The translations under genes were made by a program, and so were the position numbers. The notes beneath the pieces were generated by a model that was given only the letters and a program-made list of their open reading frames with translations, had not been told where the DNA came from and ran no database searches. Of a stretch of 64,000 nucleotides of DNA, positions 7,447 to 15,942 are shown piece by piece; position 1 is the stretch's first letter; the number at the start of each line of letters is the position of its first letter. Where the stretch lies: NCBI GenBank assembly GCA_022792835.1, contig JAAWBT010000026.1, positions 1 to 64,000 of the forward strand, written 5' to 3'. This stretch comes from Lachnospiraceae bacterium (GTDB taxonomy: Bacteria; Bacillota; Clostridia; Lachnospirales; Lachnospiraceae).

Positions 7447-7509
7447 TTGACATCGTATTTTCTTTGGCATATAATAGGCACAGACCGGAAGCCGACCAAC
7501 TGGTCGGCT
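7447..7509 (+). promoter_or_regulatory. Consensus promoter and TetR-type operator of the RND operon
   Basis: TTGACA (7447-7452), exactly 17 bases, then TATAAT (7470-7475): a perfect sigma-A promoter. About 15 bases downstream is a palindrome with 9-base arms, AGCCGACCA (7490-7498) and TGGTCGGCT (7501-7509), separated by AC. GACCA-NN-TGGTC cores are typical TetR-family operators, and the operon's second gene encodes a TetR protein, so autorepression at this site is a strong inference. Confidence 0.8.
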
Positions 7510-7552
7510 TTTGCCATGACATAAAAATAAGATGACTGACAGGAGGCACAGC

Positions 7553-10500
7553 ATGTTTGCAAAGTTCAGTGTGAAAAAGCCGATGACTGTATTTGTGGCG
7601 GTGGTTTTGGTGTTGATTCTGGGCGTGGTTTCTTTTACGGAGATGACACCGGATCTGCTGCCCAGTATCAATCTGCCCTATGCGGTAGTGGCGACTACGT
7701 ACCTGGGAGCCAGCCCGGAGGAAGTGGAGACCACCGTGACCAGGCCAGTGGAGCAGTCCATGGCGACGCTCAATGATATCAATGAAGTGACTTCTGTTTC
7801 CAGTGAGAACATATCCATGGTTATTTTGGAATTCAACGACGAGGTAAACATGGATTCTGTGACTGTGGACATCCGGGAAAAGCTGGACCAGATCACAGGA
7901 TCTTGGAGTGACAGTGTCGGTTCCCCTCTGATCATGAAGATCAATCCGGATATGCTTCCCATCGTGGTGGCTTCGGTGGATGCCGACGACATGGACGTGA
8001 AAGAGATTTCTGCCTATGTGGAAGAGACAGTGCAGCCGGCTCTGGAGGGAGTGGGCGGCGTGGCCAGTGTATCTGCCTCTGGTCTTTTGGAGGAACAGAT
8101 CAACGTGGTGATCCGAAAAGAGCTGGTGGATGGCGTCAATGAAACCCTCAAGGATTCGATCAGAGATTCTTTGAGTGAGGCGGAGGATGCTCTGGGCGAG
8201 GCAGAGGAGAAGATTGCCCAAGGCAAGGCAGAACTTGAAAAGCAGACATCCCAGTTCCAGAGCGGGATGGTTCAGGCAGATCAGGCTCTTTCTGAGGCCA
8301 GAATGCAGATCCTCCAGGGAGAAGTTGCCCTGGACCGGGCAGAGGAAGAATTAAAGACCAGGGAAAGCGAGGCGCTAAGTCAAGCCGGTTACTCCAATGT
8401 GGACGAGATGGAGGCCGGACTTAAAGCTTCCCTGGAGCAGTTAAACGGCCTTCTTGCCCAGGAGGAGACCATCCGGGCCGGCCTTTCCCAGCTGGAAAGC
8501 GGCGTTGCCCAGTTGGATGGGGGCCTTTCTCAGATTGAGGATGGTCTTTCTCAGGTGGCAGAGGGAAAGGAGCAGCTTGAGACAGCGAAGACGGCTTATG
8601 AGGCATTGCTGCAGCAGAATGTCATTGACGAGGAAGGAAACCTGCTGATTCCGGCGGAGACTCCGGGGTATGAGCAGATTGCCGCTCAGGTGGCAGAGCT
8701 TAAGATGGTGATGGATACCTATGAACAGACGCTTGGGACTCTGGAGGCTACAGAGACAGATCTGACTGGAAAAAAGGCGGAGCTGACGAACCAGAAAACA
8801 GAACTGGAGGTCAAAAAAGCAGAGGCGGAAACGGCTGTCGCCCAGATCGACAAGATCAAAAGTGAAGGGACGATGGAACAGCTTCAGACCGGCCTTTCCG
8901 GAATCGAGGCGCTGCGGGCCGGAAAGGCCCAGATGGCGGCTGCCAGGGCAGAACTTGCCTCAGGGAAAGAAACTCTTCTTGCGAAGGCTCAGCAAGCCGG
9001 CATGACCAAATACGAGGCCCAGGCTCAGCTTGATGAAGCCAAACGGCAGCTGGAGGAAGGCGAGAAAGAATTTAATACCCAGAAGGAGACCTTTGACAAT
9101 TCGAAAGAGACAGCTCTTGCTGCGGCTGATGTTTCTGACAAGCTGACGGTGGAGATGGTCGCCCAGATCCTGACGGCACAGAATTTTGCCATGCCTGCAG
9201 GTTATGTGACAGAGGACGGGGTCCAGTATCTGGTGCGTGTGGGCAACAAATTAGAAGATATGGAAGAGCTTGAAAACCTGCTCCTGTTCGACCCCGGCAT
9301 GGAAGATGCAAAGCCTATCCGCCTGTCCGATGTGGCAGAGGTTTATAAAAGTGACAATAGCGCCGATATTTATGCAAAGATCAACGGGAATGACGGCGTG
9401 GTGCTTTCCATTGAAAAACAGCCTACCTACGCGACAGCCGATGTGGCGGAAAGTATTCAGAAAAAATTTGATCAGCTGGAAGAGAGCCATCCTGGGCTTC
9501 ATTTTACCATGTTGTCCAATCAGGGAGATTATATCCATCTGGTGGTGGACTCCGTACTGAATAATCTCTTTTACGGGGCAATCCTGGCTATTGTCATCCT
9601 GCTGTTATTCCTCAAAGATCTGCGGCCAACGGTGATCATTGCCTGTTCCATCCCCATCAGTGTAATTTTTGCCATTGTGCTGATGTATTTTTCCGGCGTG
9701 ACCCTCAATATGATCTCTCTGTCAGGTCTGGCAGTGGGTGTGGGCATGCTGGTGGATAATTCAGTCGTTGTGATCGAAAATATTTACCGGCTGAGAAATA
9801 AAGGCGCATCGGCCGTTCAGGCGGCGGTCAGCGGTACGGTCCAGGTGGCGGGAGCCATCACTTCCTCTACCTTGACTACGGTCAGTGTGTTTGTCCCCAT
9901 TGTCTTTATCCACGGTATGACGAGGCAGCTGTTTACGGATATGGCCCTTACCATTACCTATTCTCTGGTGGCCAGCCTGATTGTAGCCATGACCCTGGTT
10001 CCGGCCATGGCATCGGGAATGTTAAAGAAGAAACAGAAAGAGCGGTCCCACAGGCTCTTTGACGGGATGTTAAAGGGCTATGAAACAGCCGTTCGTTGGT
10101 GTCTAAAGCATCGGGCTCTCACACTGGTTGCGGCAGTGGGACTTTTGGTGTTCAGTGTCATTGCCAGCACCAGCCGGGGGACGGCCTATATGCCGGAGAT
10201 GGACAGCACACAGATTTCTGTGTCCATGGAAATGCCGGAAGAGGCCACGGCGGAGGAGGGCCGGAAAATGGCGGATGAAGTCATTGAACGGATTATGTCC
10301 GTAGAGGATGTGGAGACAGTCGGCGCTATGATGGGAGGAGACGGAATGATGTCCATGATGGGCGCAGGCGCTTCTGGCTCCGTATCCATTTATGCGATCC
10401 TGAAAGAAGAAAAATCGGCCTCCAGCCAGGAGATCGCCGCTCAGATCGAGGGGGCCTGCGCCGATCTGGAATGCAGCGTCTCTGCCAGTGGTTCTACAAT

Positions 10501-11641
10501 GGATATCAGTGCCCTTGGCGGTTCCGGCATAAGCATCAACGTGAGCGGGAGAGATCTGGATGAACTTCGGGCGGCGGCAGAGGCCGTGGCAGAGAGGCTT
10601 GCCTGTGTCAAAGGAGTTGTCGATGTGACGGACGGTATCGAAGATCCGACCCCGGAGCTTCGTGTGGTTATTGACAAGGAAAAAGCCATGGAACAGGGCG
10701 TGACGGTGGCCCAGGCCTATATGGATCTGCAGAGCGCCCTCCGTTCAGAAAAGGAGGCCACAGAGCTTTCAGAGGGAACAAAAGGCTATTCTGTCGTGGT
10801 GGATGATGCTTCCCTGGCAGATTTTGAACGGGAGGATATGGAGCGTTACAGGTTCCATGTGACCGGAATGGACGGCGAGGAAAAGGAGATTGCTTTAAGA
10901 GATATTGCCACAATCGAGGAGACGGAGAGCCTTTCTTCCATCCGAAGGGAGAGCCAGAGGCGTTACCTGACAGTCAGCGGTCAGATCGAGGAGGGCTACA
11001 ATGTGGGCCTGGTCAGTGAGGATGTGGAAAAAGCTTTTGAGGATTTTGTACTTCCAGAGGGCTGTTCCATGGAATTTGCCGGGGAGAATGAGACCATTGT
11101 GGAGGCCCTGAACCAATTAATTAAGATGCTGCTGGTGGCAGTAGCCTTTATTTATCTGATCATGGTGGCACAGTTCCAGTCGTTGCTGTCGCCCTTCATC
11201 GTCATGTTCACGATTCCACTGGCCTTCACAGGAGGCTTTCTGGGACTGTTCCTCACGGGACAGGAGGTCAGCGTCATTGCCATGATCGGTTTTGTCATGC
11301 TGGCCGGAATCATCGTAAACAACGGGATTGTGCTGGTGGATTATATCAATCAGCTGCGGATTGAGGGGACCGAAAAACGGGAGGCTATCGTGGAGGCCGG
11401 CGTGACCCGTATGCGTCCCATCCTGATGACAGCTCTGACCACCATTCTGGGGCTTGCCACCATGGCTGTCGGTGTGGGGACCGGCGCAGAGATGATGCAG
11501 CCGGTGGCGATCGTTACCATCGGAGGCCTGCTCTATGCGACACTCATGACCCTGTTTGTGGTTCCGGTGCTGTATGATCTTTTCCACAGGCGGAAGATGC
11601 GCGTTGTGAAAGAAGAAGAGCTGGAGATATTGGATGAATAA
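7553..11641 (+). CDS. RND-family efflux permease with large coiled-coil insertion
   Basis: HAE1/AcrB-type proton-driven exporter of 1362 residues, about 300 longer than SwrC or AcrB. TM1 is at 10-30. The porter domain is interrupted at about residues 195-525 by a Glu/Ala/Gln-rich coiled-coil hairpin whose turn lies near residue 360. TM2-TM6 follow, with GMLVDNSVVVIEN near 735; the second proton-relay aspartate of AcrB is Asn here. A second porter repeat and TM7-TM12 end with IIVNNGIVLVDYINQLR. By alignment from memory with AcrB, the insertion falls at the start of the TolC-docking subdomain. Start 7553 has AGGAGG upstream; the open frame begins earlier at 7532. It overlaps tetR by 8 bases. 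Confidence 0.93.
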   Translation: MFAKFSVKKPMTVFVAVVLVLILGVVSFTEMTPDLLPSINLPYAVVATTYLGASPEEVETTVTRPVEQSMATLNDINEVTSVSSENISMVILEFNDEVNMDSVTVDIREKLDQITGSWSDSVGSPLIMKINPDMLPIVVASVDADDMDVKEISAYVEETVQPALEGVGGVASVSASGLLEEQINVVIRKELVDGVNETLKDSIRDSLSEAEDALGEAEEKIAQGKAELEKQTSQFQSGMVQADQALSEARMQILQGEVALDRAEEELKTRESEALSQAGYSNVDEMEAGLKASLEQLNGLLAQEETIRAGLSQLESGVAQLDGGLSQIEDGLSQVAEGKEQLETAKTAYEALLQQNVIDEEGNLLIPAETPGYEQIAAQVAELKMVMDTYEQTLGTLEATETDLTGKKAELTNQKTELEVKKAEAETAVAQIDKIKSEGTMEQLQTGLSGIEALRAGKAQMAAARAELASGKETLLAKAQQAGMTKYEAQAQLDEAKRQLEEGEKEFNTQKETFDNSKETALAAADVSDKLTVEMVAQILTAQNFAMPAGYVTEDGVQYLVRVGNKLEDMEELENLLLFDPGMEDAKPIRLSDVAEVYKSDNSADIYAKINGNDGVVLSIEKQPTYATADVAESIQKKFDQLEESHPGLHFTMLSNQGDYIHLVVDSVLNNLFYGAILAIVILLLFLKDLRPTVIIACSIPISVIFAIVLMYFSGVTLNMISLSGLAVGVGMLVDNSVVVIENIYRLRNKGASAVQAAVSGTVQVAGAITSSTLTTVSVFVPIVFIHGMTRQLFTDMALTITYSLVASLIVAMTLVPAMASGMLKKKQKERSHRLFDGMLKGYETAVRWCLKHRALTLVAAVGLLVFSVIASTSRGTAYMPEMDSTQISVSMEMPEEATAEEGRKMADEVIERIMSVEDVETVGAMMGGDGMMSMMGAGASGSVSIYAILKEEKSASSQEIAAQIEGACADLECSVSASGSTMDISALGGSGISINVSGRDLDELRAAAEAVAERLACVKGVVDVTDGIEDPTPELRVVIDKEKAMEQGVTVAQAYMDLQSALRSEKEATELSEGTKGYSVVVDDASLADFEREDMERYRFHVTGMDGEEKEIALRDIATIEETESLSSIRRESQRRYLTVSGQIEEGYNVGLVSEDVEKAFEDFVLPEGCSMEFAGENETIVEALNQLIKMLLVAVAFIYLIMVAQFQSLLSPFIVMFTIPLAFTGGFLGLFLTGQEVSVIAMIGFVMLAGIIVNNGIVLVDYINQLRIEGTEKREAIVEAGVTRMRPILMTALTTILGLATMAVGVGTGAEMMQPVAIVTIGGLLYATLMTLFVVPVLYDLFHRRKMRVVKEEELEILDE

Positions 11642-12263
11642 GGGGATAGTTTCAAAAAAAGAAATTCTGTTCCAAAGCATATGGAAGCTTCACATGGAAG
11701 GGACGGACTGGGGGAGTATCCGCATGGGGGCTGTCGCAGCAGCTTCCGGCATTCCCAAAGGAACGATTTATGAGCATTTCCGCAGCAAGGATCAACTGAT
11801 CGCCGAAACGATTATCTGGTCTCTGAAAAAAGAGGCAGAAGAGATTTATCGGAAAATGGCGGAAGCCTCCGGTTTTGCGGCTATGCTGGATGTGGTTTTT
11901 GAGTGGGTTGGTTCGCCCCAGGGACGTGTGCTGTTTCTGATGTGGTTTATGGACAAGGGAAAATTTCCGGAAAGCTTAAAGAAAGAGCTTTATAACTTCG
12001 GTCGGAGAGACTGTGAGGGGCTGGATACGGCAGAGCGGGTGACAGAGGCATTAATCCGGTCAGGCTTTCAGGACGGCGCTTTGGAGACGGAGGGAGGACG
12101 GCTGGCAAGACAGACGGCGCTTTACAGTGCTCTGGCCCCGGTGATAGCCTATAGCATGTTTCCGAACCGGTACGAGGGGATTTCCTGGGAAGAAGTAAAG
12201 AGTTATTCCCAGTGGATTTTCACAGGAGCTTTCCGAAAAAATAAAGAAACGGGAAGGGTTTGA
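11634..12263 (+). CDS. TetR family transcriptional regulator of the RND exporter
   Basis: A 209-residue repressor with an N-terminal helix-turn-helix (about 22-53, GAVAAASGIPKGTIYEHFRS) and a helical ligand-binding domain. Its ATG lies inside the last codons of the RND gene (8-base overlap), so translation is coupled and repressor level follows pump level. The palindromic operator at 7490 lies 4.1 kb upstream in the operon's promoter and is the probable target. The inducer is unknown, presumably a compound the pump exports. Confidence 0.9.
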   Translation: MNKGIVSKKEILFQSIWKLHMEGTDWGSIRMGAVAAASGIPKGTIYEHFRSKDQLIAETIIWSLKKEAEEIYRKMAEASGFAAMLDVVFEWVGSPQGRVLFLMWFMDKGKFPESLKKELYNFGRRDCEGLDTAERVTEALIRSGFQDGALETEGGRLARQTALYSALAPVIAYSMFPNRYEGISWEEVKSYSQWIFTGAFRKNKETGRV

Positions 12264-12267
12264 TGGT

Positions 12268-13503
12268 ATGAAAAAGAAATGGTTTTGCCTGTTTCTGGCA
12301 ATCGGAAGTATTTTTTTGCTGAATGGCTGCGGCAAAGAGAAGGCCAAAGAGGAACAGGAAGGGATGTCTGACCAGATTGTGGAGCTGACTGTTTGGGGCG
12401 GGGAAGAGGACGAGGAACTTCTCCAGGAATTGTTTGCTTCCTTTCAGTCTCATTATGCAGATCAGGCAGATTTCCGTATCACCTATCAGGTTCAGAGCGA
12501 ATCTGGCTGTAAAGATGCTTTACTGGGTGATCTGGAGGCAGGGGCGGATGTGTTTGCCTTCGCAGACGACCAGGTGGCGCCTCTGGCCGCCGCGGGAGCC
12601 TTGGATCCAATTGAAGATGAGGAGGAGATTCGGGCGGCCAATCTGCCTGCTTCCGTAGAAGCAGCTTCAGTGGGAAGTACGCTTTATGCTTATCCGCTGA
12701 CGGCGGATAATGGTTACTTTCTCTATTATAACAAGGCATATTTCTCAGAGGAAGAGATTCAGAGTTTAAACCAAATGGTAGAGATTGCGGCAAGAGAAGG
12801 AAAATTTTTGACTATGGATTGGTCTTCTGCCTGGTATGTGTACGCCTTTTTCGGCAATACGGGCCTGGAGGTTGGTTTGAATGAGGATGGTCTGACCAAT
12901 TACTGTACCTGGAATGGTACGGAGGGCCAGATCCAGGGCGTGGATGTGGCCCAGGGGATGTTGGATATCGCCGCAAGTCCGGGCTTTTTAAACTGTACAG
13001 ACGAGGGCTTTCTTGCCGGTGTGAAGGATGGATCTGTGATTGCCGGGATCAGCGGAGTCTGGAATGCGGTGGCAGTGGAGGAAGCCTGGGGCGGGCAGTT
13101 TGGTGCGGCGAAGCTGCCGGCTTATAACTGCCGCGGCAAACAGGTGCAGATGGCATCCTTTTCAGGCTGCAAGTTAATCGGCGTGAATGCCTATTCAGAA
13201 CATCCGGAGTGGGCGGCCAGACTTGCCGAGTGGATCAGCAATGAAAGTGGACAGATGCTCCGGTTTGAGAAGCGGGGCCAGGGGCCGTCCAATATCCGCG
13301 CGGCCGGTTCAGAAGGAGTGCAGAAATCGCCTGCCATCAAAGCGCTTTTGGAACAGTCAGAATTTTCTCAGCTTCAGCGGGTGGGAGGAAAATTCTGGGA
13401 TCCTGTGTCGCTCTTTGCCGGCAGCATGGCCCAGGGAAACCCTTCTGGTGTCTCCCTTCAAGAACAGCTTGACCGTCTGGTGGAGGGTGTGACGGCGCGG
13501 TAA
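12268..13503 (+). CDS. Extracellular solute-binding lipoprotein (MalE/family 1 type)
   Basis: A 411-residue ABC-type binding protein with a lipoprotein signal (basic start, hydrophobic core, lipobox LLNGC with Cys near 23). The mature part matches the family 1 fold: ELTVWGGEEDEELLQ near residue 40, ADVFAFADDQVAPLAAAGAL near 95 and YPLTADNGYFLYYNKAYF near 143. These normally bind oligosaccharides and hand them to permeases of the MalFG type. No permease or ATPase is next to it. It begins five bases after tetR ends, so it may be the third gene of the RND operon, and a methyl-accepting protein follows. Ligand unknown. Confidence 0.85.
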   Translation: MKKKWFCLFLAIGSIFLLNGCGKEKAKEEQEGMSDQIVELTVWGGEEDEELLQELFASFQSHYADQADFRITYQVQSESGCKDALLGDLEAGADVFAFADDQVAPLAAAGALDPIEDEEEIRAANLPASVEAASVGSTLYAYPLTADNGYFLYYNKAYFSEEEIQSLNQMVEIAAREGKFLTMDWSSAWYVYAFFGNTGLEVGLNEDGLTNYCTWNGTEGQIQGVDVAQGMLDIAASPGFLNCTDEGFLAGVKDGSVIAGISGVWNAVAVEEAWGGQFGAAKLPAYNCRGKQVQMASFSGCKLIGVNAYSEHPEWAARLAEWISNESGQMLRFEKRGQGPSNIRAAGSEGVQKSPAIKALLEQSEFSQLQRVGGKFWDPVSLFAGSMAQGNPSGVSLQEQLDRLVEGVTAR

Positions 13504-13554
13504 AAACAGAGAGATTCGGATTAAAAAAATGACGATGGTTTGGGAGGAAGTTGT

Positions 13555-15141
13555 ATGAAAGGCAAACTGACATTGCAGCAGCGTCTGCTTCTGCCGGTCC
13601 TTCTGCTGGGAATGATCACTCTGCTGTCCAATATCCTGGCAGTGTTCGGGATCAATAATGTGAACGGCAATGCAGGGGTGATTGTTGACGAGTACATGGT
13701 CAGTGAGGCGAAGCTGGAGGAGATTCGGCATTCGATGATGAATATCCACCGCCTGGCGCTGTCTCATATCGTGGCGGCGGACCATGCCACGATGATCCGG
13801 CTGGTGGGGGAGATCAAGGAGGAAGAGGCGGCCCTGGACGAAAAGCTGGAGGCTTATGAACCATACGTTGCAAAAGGAGAGATGGAGACTTACGGCACGC
13901 TTCTTACGGCTTATGATTCCTTTAAGCACTCTCTGGTTTCGCTGGTTAGTGCCAGTGCGGACAGCAAAACGCAGGAGGCTTATGCCATGGCTAACGGGGA
14001 TGTGGCAGACTGGAGCAGCGTAGTCGAGGAGGAGATTGACGTCCTCTATGCTTCCGTCAGTGTACAGGCAGAACAGGCAAGAGGGCATCTGTTCGTGGTA
14101 TATGTTATTTCCCTGGTCACCAGCGCCCTTGCGCTGGCAGCGGGGGTTGTTCTGGTGCTGGCGGCTTTTCGGATTATCCGGAAATCAGTCATTGCACCGA
14201 TCCGGGACGCCATGGGGATGCTCAAGGACAGTTCGGAGCGTATCAGCGGCGTGGTAGGCGAGGTGCGGGAACGGACCAGAACTTCTCATGAAAGTGTCCG
14301 GAAGCTATCCGGCTTAACAGATGAACTTTCAGCCGCTTTTGAGGAGATTGCTGGAAATGCCGCCTCCATCAGCGACAATGCGTCCGGCACCCAGAGCGAT
14401 ACCAAGAGAATGGTGGAAGAATGTTCTGCAATCACAGCTTATTCTGTGGATATGCGGGGACGGGCAGAAGAGATGGAGCAGGCGGCGAAGAGAAATATGG
14501 AAGCAATCCGTGCCAAGACGGAGGAAATCATGTCTGTGCTCCACGGGGCAATTGAGAAAAGCCGGAGTGTGGACCAGATTAATGTTTTGACCGAAGATAT
14601 TCTTTCCATTTCATCCACCACAGATCTGATTGCCGTCAATGCCTCGATTGAGGCGGCCAGAGCCGGCAAGTCAGGAGAAGGCTTTGCGGTGGTAGCACAG
14701 GAGATCCGCCGTCTGGCTGATTCCTGCGCCACCACCGCGGGACACATTCAGGAGGTCAGCGGGGTTGTCACCAGCGCTGTAGATTATCTTTCTGAAAGTG
14801 CCAAAGAGCTGGTGGATTATATGGGAAAGAATATCCTGACACAGTTTGAGGTGTCGGTTCAGTCCGGCAGGCAGTACCGGGAAGATGCCGCCTATGTGGA
14901 ACATTCGATGGGCGCATTTAACAGCCGGACAGACAGACTGCAAAATGCTATGGATGAAATTGCAGATTCAATCTCCGGCATTTCCGGGGCAATCGAAGGG
15001 GCGCTTCCTGACGTCACCGGCGCAGCAAACAGTACTCGTGCCCTGGCAGAAGATATGGCTGGCATTGCCGCCCGCATGGATACGAATCAGGAGATTGTCG
15101 GCGAGCTTCAGAGGCAGACAGAGGTTTTTGCCAATCTGTAG
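13555..15141 (+). CDS. Methyl-accepting chemotaxis-type protein
   Basis: A 528-residue receptor: TM1 near 10-32, an extracellular helical region of about 150 residues (four-helix-bundle type), TM2 near 182-205, a short HAMP-like linker (RIIRKSVIAPIRDAMGML), then a coiled-coil signalling domain. The hairpin tip reads TTDLIAVNASIEAARAGKSGEGFAVVAQEIRRLA; the usual QTNLLALNA is altered, though EAARAG and FAVVA are kept. Start 13555 has GGGAGGAAG upstream. It is preceded by an orphan binding lipoprotein, which suggests, but does not show, a binding-protein-dependent receptor. No che or flagellar genes are in the window. A terminator follows. Confidence 0.88.
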   Translation: MKGKLTLQQRLLLPVLLLGMITLLSNILAVFGINNVNGNAGVIVDEYMVSEAKLEEIRHSMMNIHRLALSHIVAADHATMIRLVGEIKEEEAALDEKLEAYEPYVAKGEMETYGTLLTAYDSFKHSLVSLVSASADSKTQEAYAMANGDVADWSSVVEEEIDVLYASVSVQAEQARGHLFVVYVISLVTSALALAAGVVLVLAAFRIIRKSVIAPIRDAMGMLKDSSERISGVVGEVRERTRTSHESVRKLSGLTDELSAAFEEIAGNAASISDNASGTQSDTKRMVEECSAITAYSVDMRGRAEEMEQAAKRNMEAIRAKTEEIMSVLHGAIEKSRSVDQINVLTEDILSISSTTDLIAVNASIEAARAGKSGEGFAVVAQEIRRLADSCATTAGHIQEVSGVVTSAVDYLSESAKELVDYMGKNILTQFEVSVQSGRQYREDAAYVEHSMGAFNSRTDRLQNAMDEIADSISGISGAIEGALPDVTGAANSTRALAEDMAGIAARMDTNQEIVGELQRQTEVFANL

Positions 15142-15199
15142 CCGGAAGTGCGCCTGTCTGGATTTTTCATGAAAAAACAGATGGCATGAGTTTTCAGGT

Positions 15200-15240
15200 C
15201 CCCCGCATATCATGGTAGAAATGGTATGCGGGGGTTTTTT
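15200..15240 (+). terminator. Terminator abutting the spmB start codon
   Basis: CCCCCGCATA (15200-15209) and TATGCGGGGG (15225-15234) form a perfect 10-bp stem followed by TTTTTT (15235-15240). The next base is the A of the spmB ATG. The only Shine-Dalgarno-like run for spmB, GGGGG, is the 3' arm of this stem. Confidence 0.9.
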
Positions 15241-15756
15241 ATGATCTATATTTCCAATCTGATGATTCCCTCATTGGTCTGTCTGGTGGCAGTGTACGGG
15301 CTTCTAGAAAAACGTCCTATTTTTGAGGATTTTATCCGGGGAGCAAAAGAGGGGTTAAAGACTGTGTGGGGAATCCTGCCGACCCTGGTGGGACTGATGA
15401 TCGGAACGGGAATTCTCAGGGCTTCTGGTTTTTTGGATGTGCTGGCTCTGTGGCTTTCCAGACTAATCCCGGCGGTCCTTCTCCCGGCCCAGGTGCTTCC
15501 TATCATTTTGGTGAAATTGTTTTCCTCCTCAGCAGCAACCGGCCTGGCTCTGGATGTGTTCAAGGAATTTGGGCCAGATTCTCTGTCAGGCCGCATGGTA
15601 TCCATTATCTTAAGCTGCACAGAAACCGTCTTTTATACCATGAGCGTCTACTTTATGAGCGTGAAGATTAAGAAAACCAGATATACTCTGGCAGGGGCGC
15701 TGTCTGCGACCCTTGCAGGCGTTTTGGCAAGTGTCTGGCTGGCCGGGCGGATGTGA
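15241..15756 (+). CDS. spmB: Spore maturation protein B-like (SpmB, nucleoside-recognition/Gate domain)
   Basis: A 171-residue integral membrane protein close to the usual SpmB length of 178. The Gate-domain pattern runs GILPTLVGLMIGTGILRASG (about 43-62), then VLPIILVKLFSSSAATGLALD (about 84-104) and LSCTETVFYTMSVYF (about 124-138), with four or five membrane segments. In Bacillus SpmA and SpmB act together in spore core dehydration; spmA normally lies directly upstream and is absent here. The ATG at 15241 directly follows a terminator T-run; an in-frame ATG at 15226 lies inside the hairpin and has no ribosome binding site. The start region is odd and the assignment of start is less certain than the family. 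Confidence 0.85.
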   Translation: MIYISNLMIPSLVCLVAVYGLLEKRPIFEDFIRGAKEGLKTVWGILPTLVGLMIGTGILRASGFLDVLALWLSRLIPAVLLPAQVLPIILVKLFSSSAATGLALDVFKEFGPDSLSGRMVSIILSCTETVFYTMSVYFMSVKIKKTRYTLAGALSATLAGVLASVWLAGRM

Positions 15757-15777
15757 CAAAATTTGTAGAGATAAGAC

Positions 15778-15806
15778 TTGTGTTTTTTCGGAATCTGCGG
15801 TACACT
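15778..15806 (+). promoter_or_regulatory. Candidate promoter of the pab operon
   Basis: TTGTGT (15778-15783), a 17-base spacer and TACACT (15801-15806). A leader of about 130 bases separates it from pabA; no known RNA element was recognised in it. Confidence 0.45.
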
Positions 15807-15942
15807 GTCTAAAGAAAAAGGCAAGGATACGGACCGGGCCGTAAGGCGGCGCGGAGACAGGCTTTGGGGCAGATTTTGCTTCCAGGATGCTTTGGTGTCA
15901 AGAACGACTGTGCCAGAACATTCAGAAAGTGAGGGGAAGCCT

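Noticed and set aside
13357-14088. A 243-residue minus-strand frame across the binding lipoprotein and chemoreceptor junction
   Set aside because: It spans the antisense of two well-supported genes and has no coding signature.
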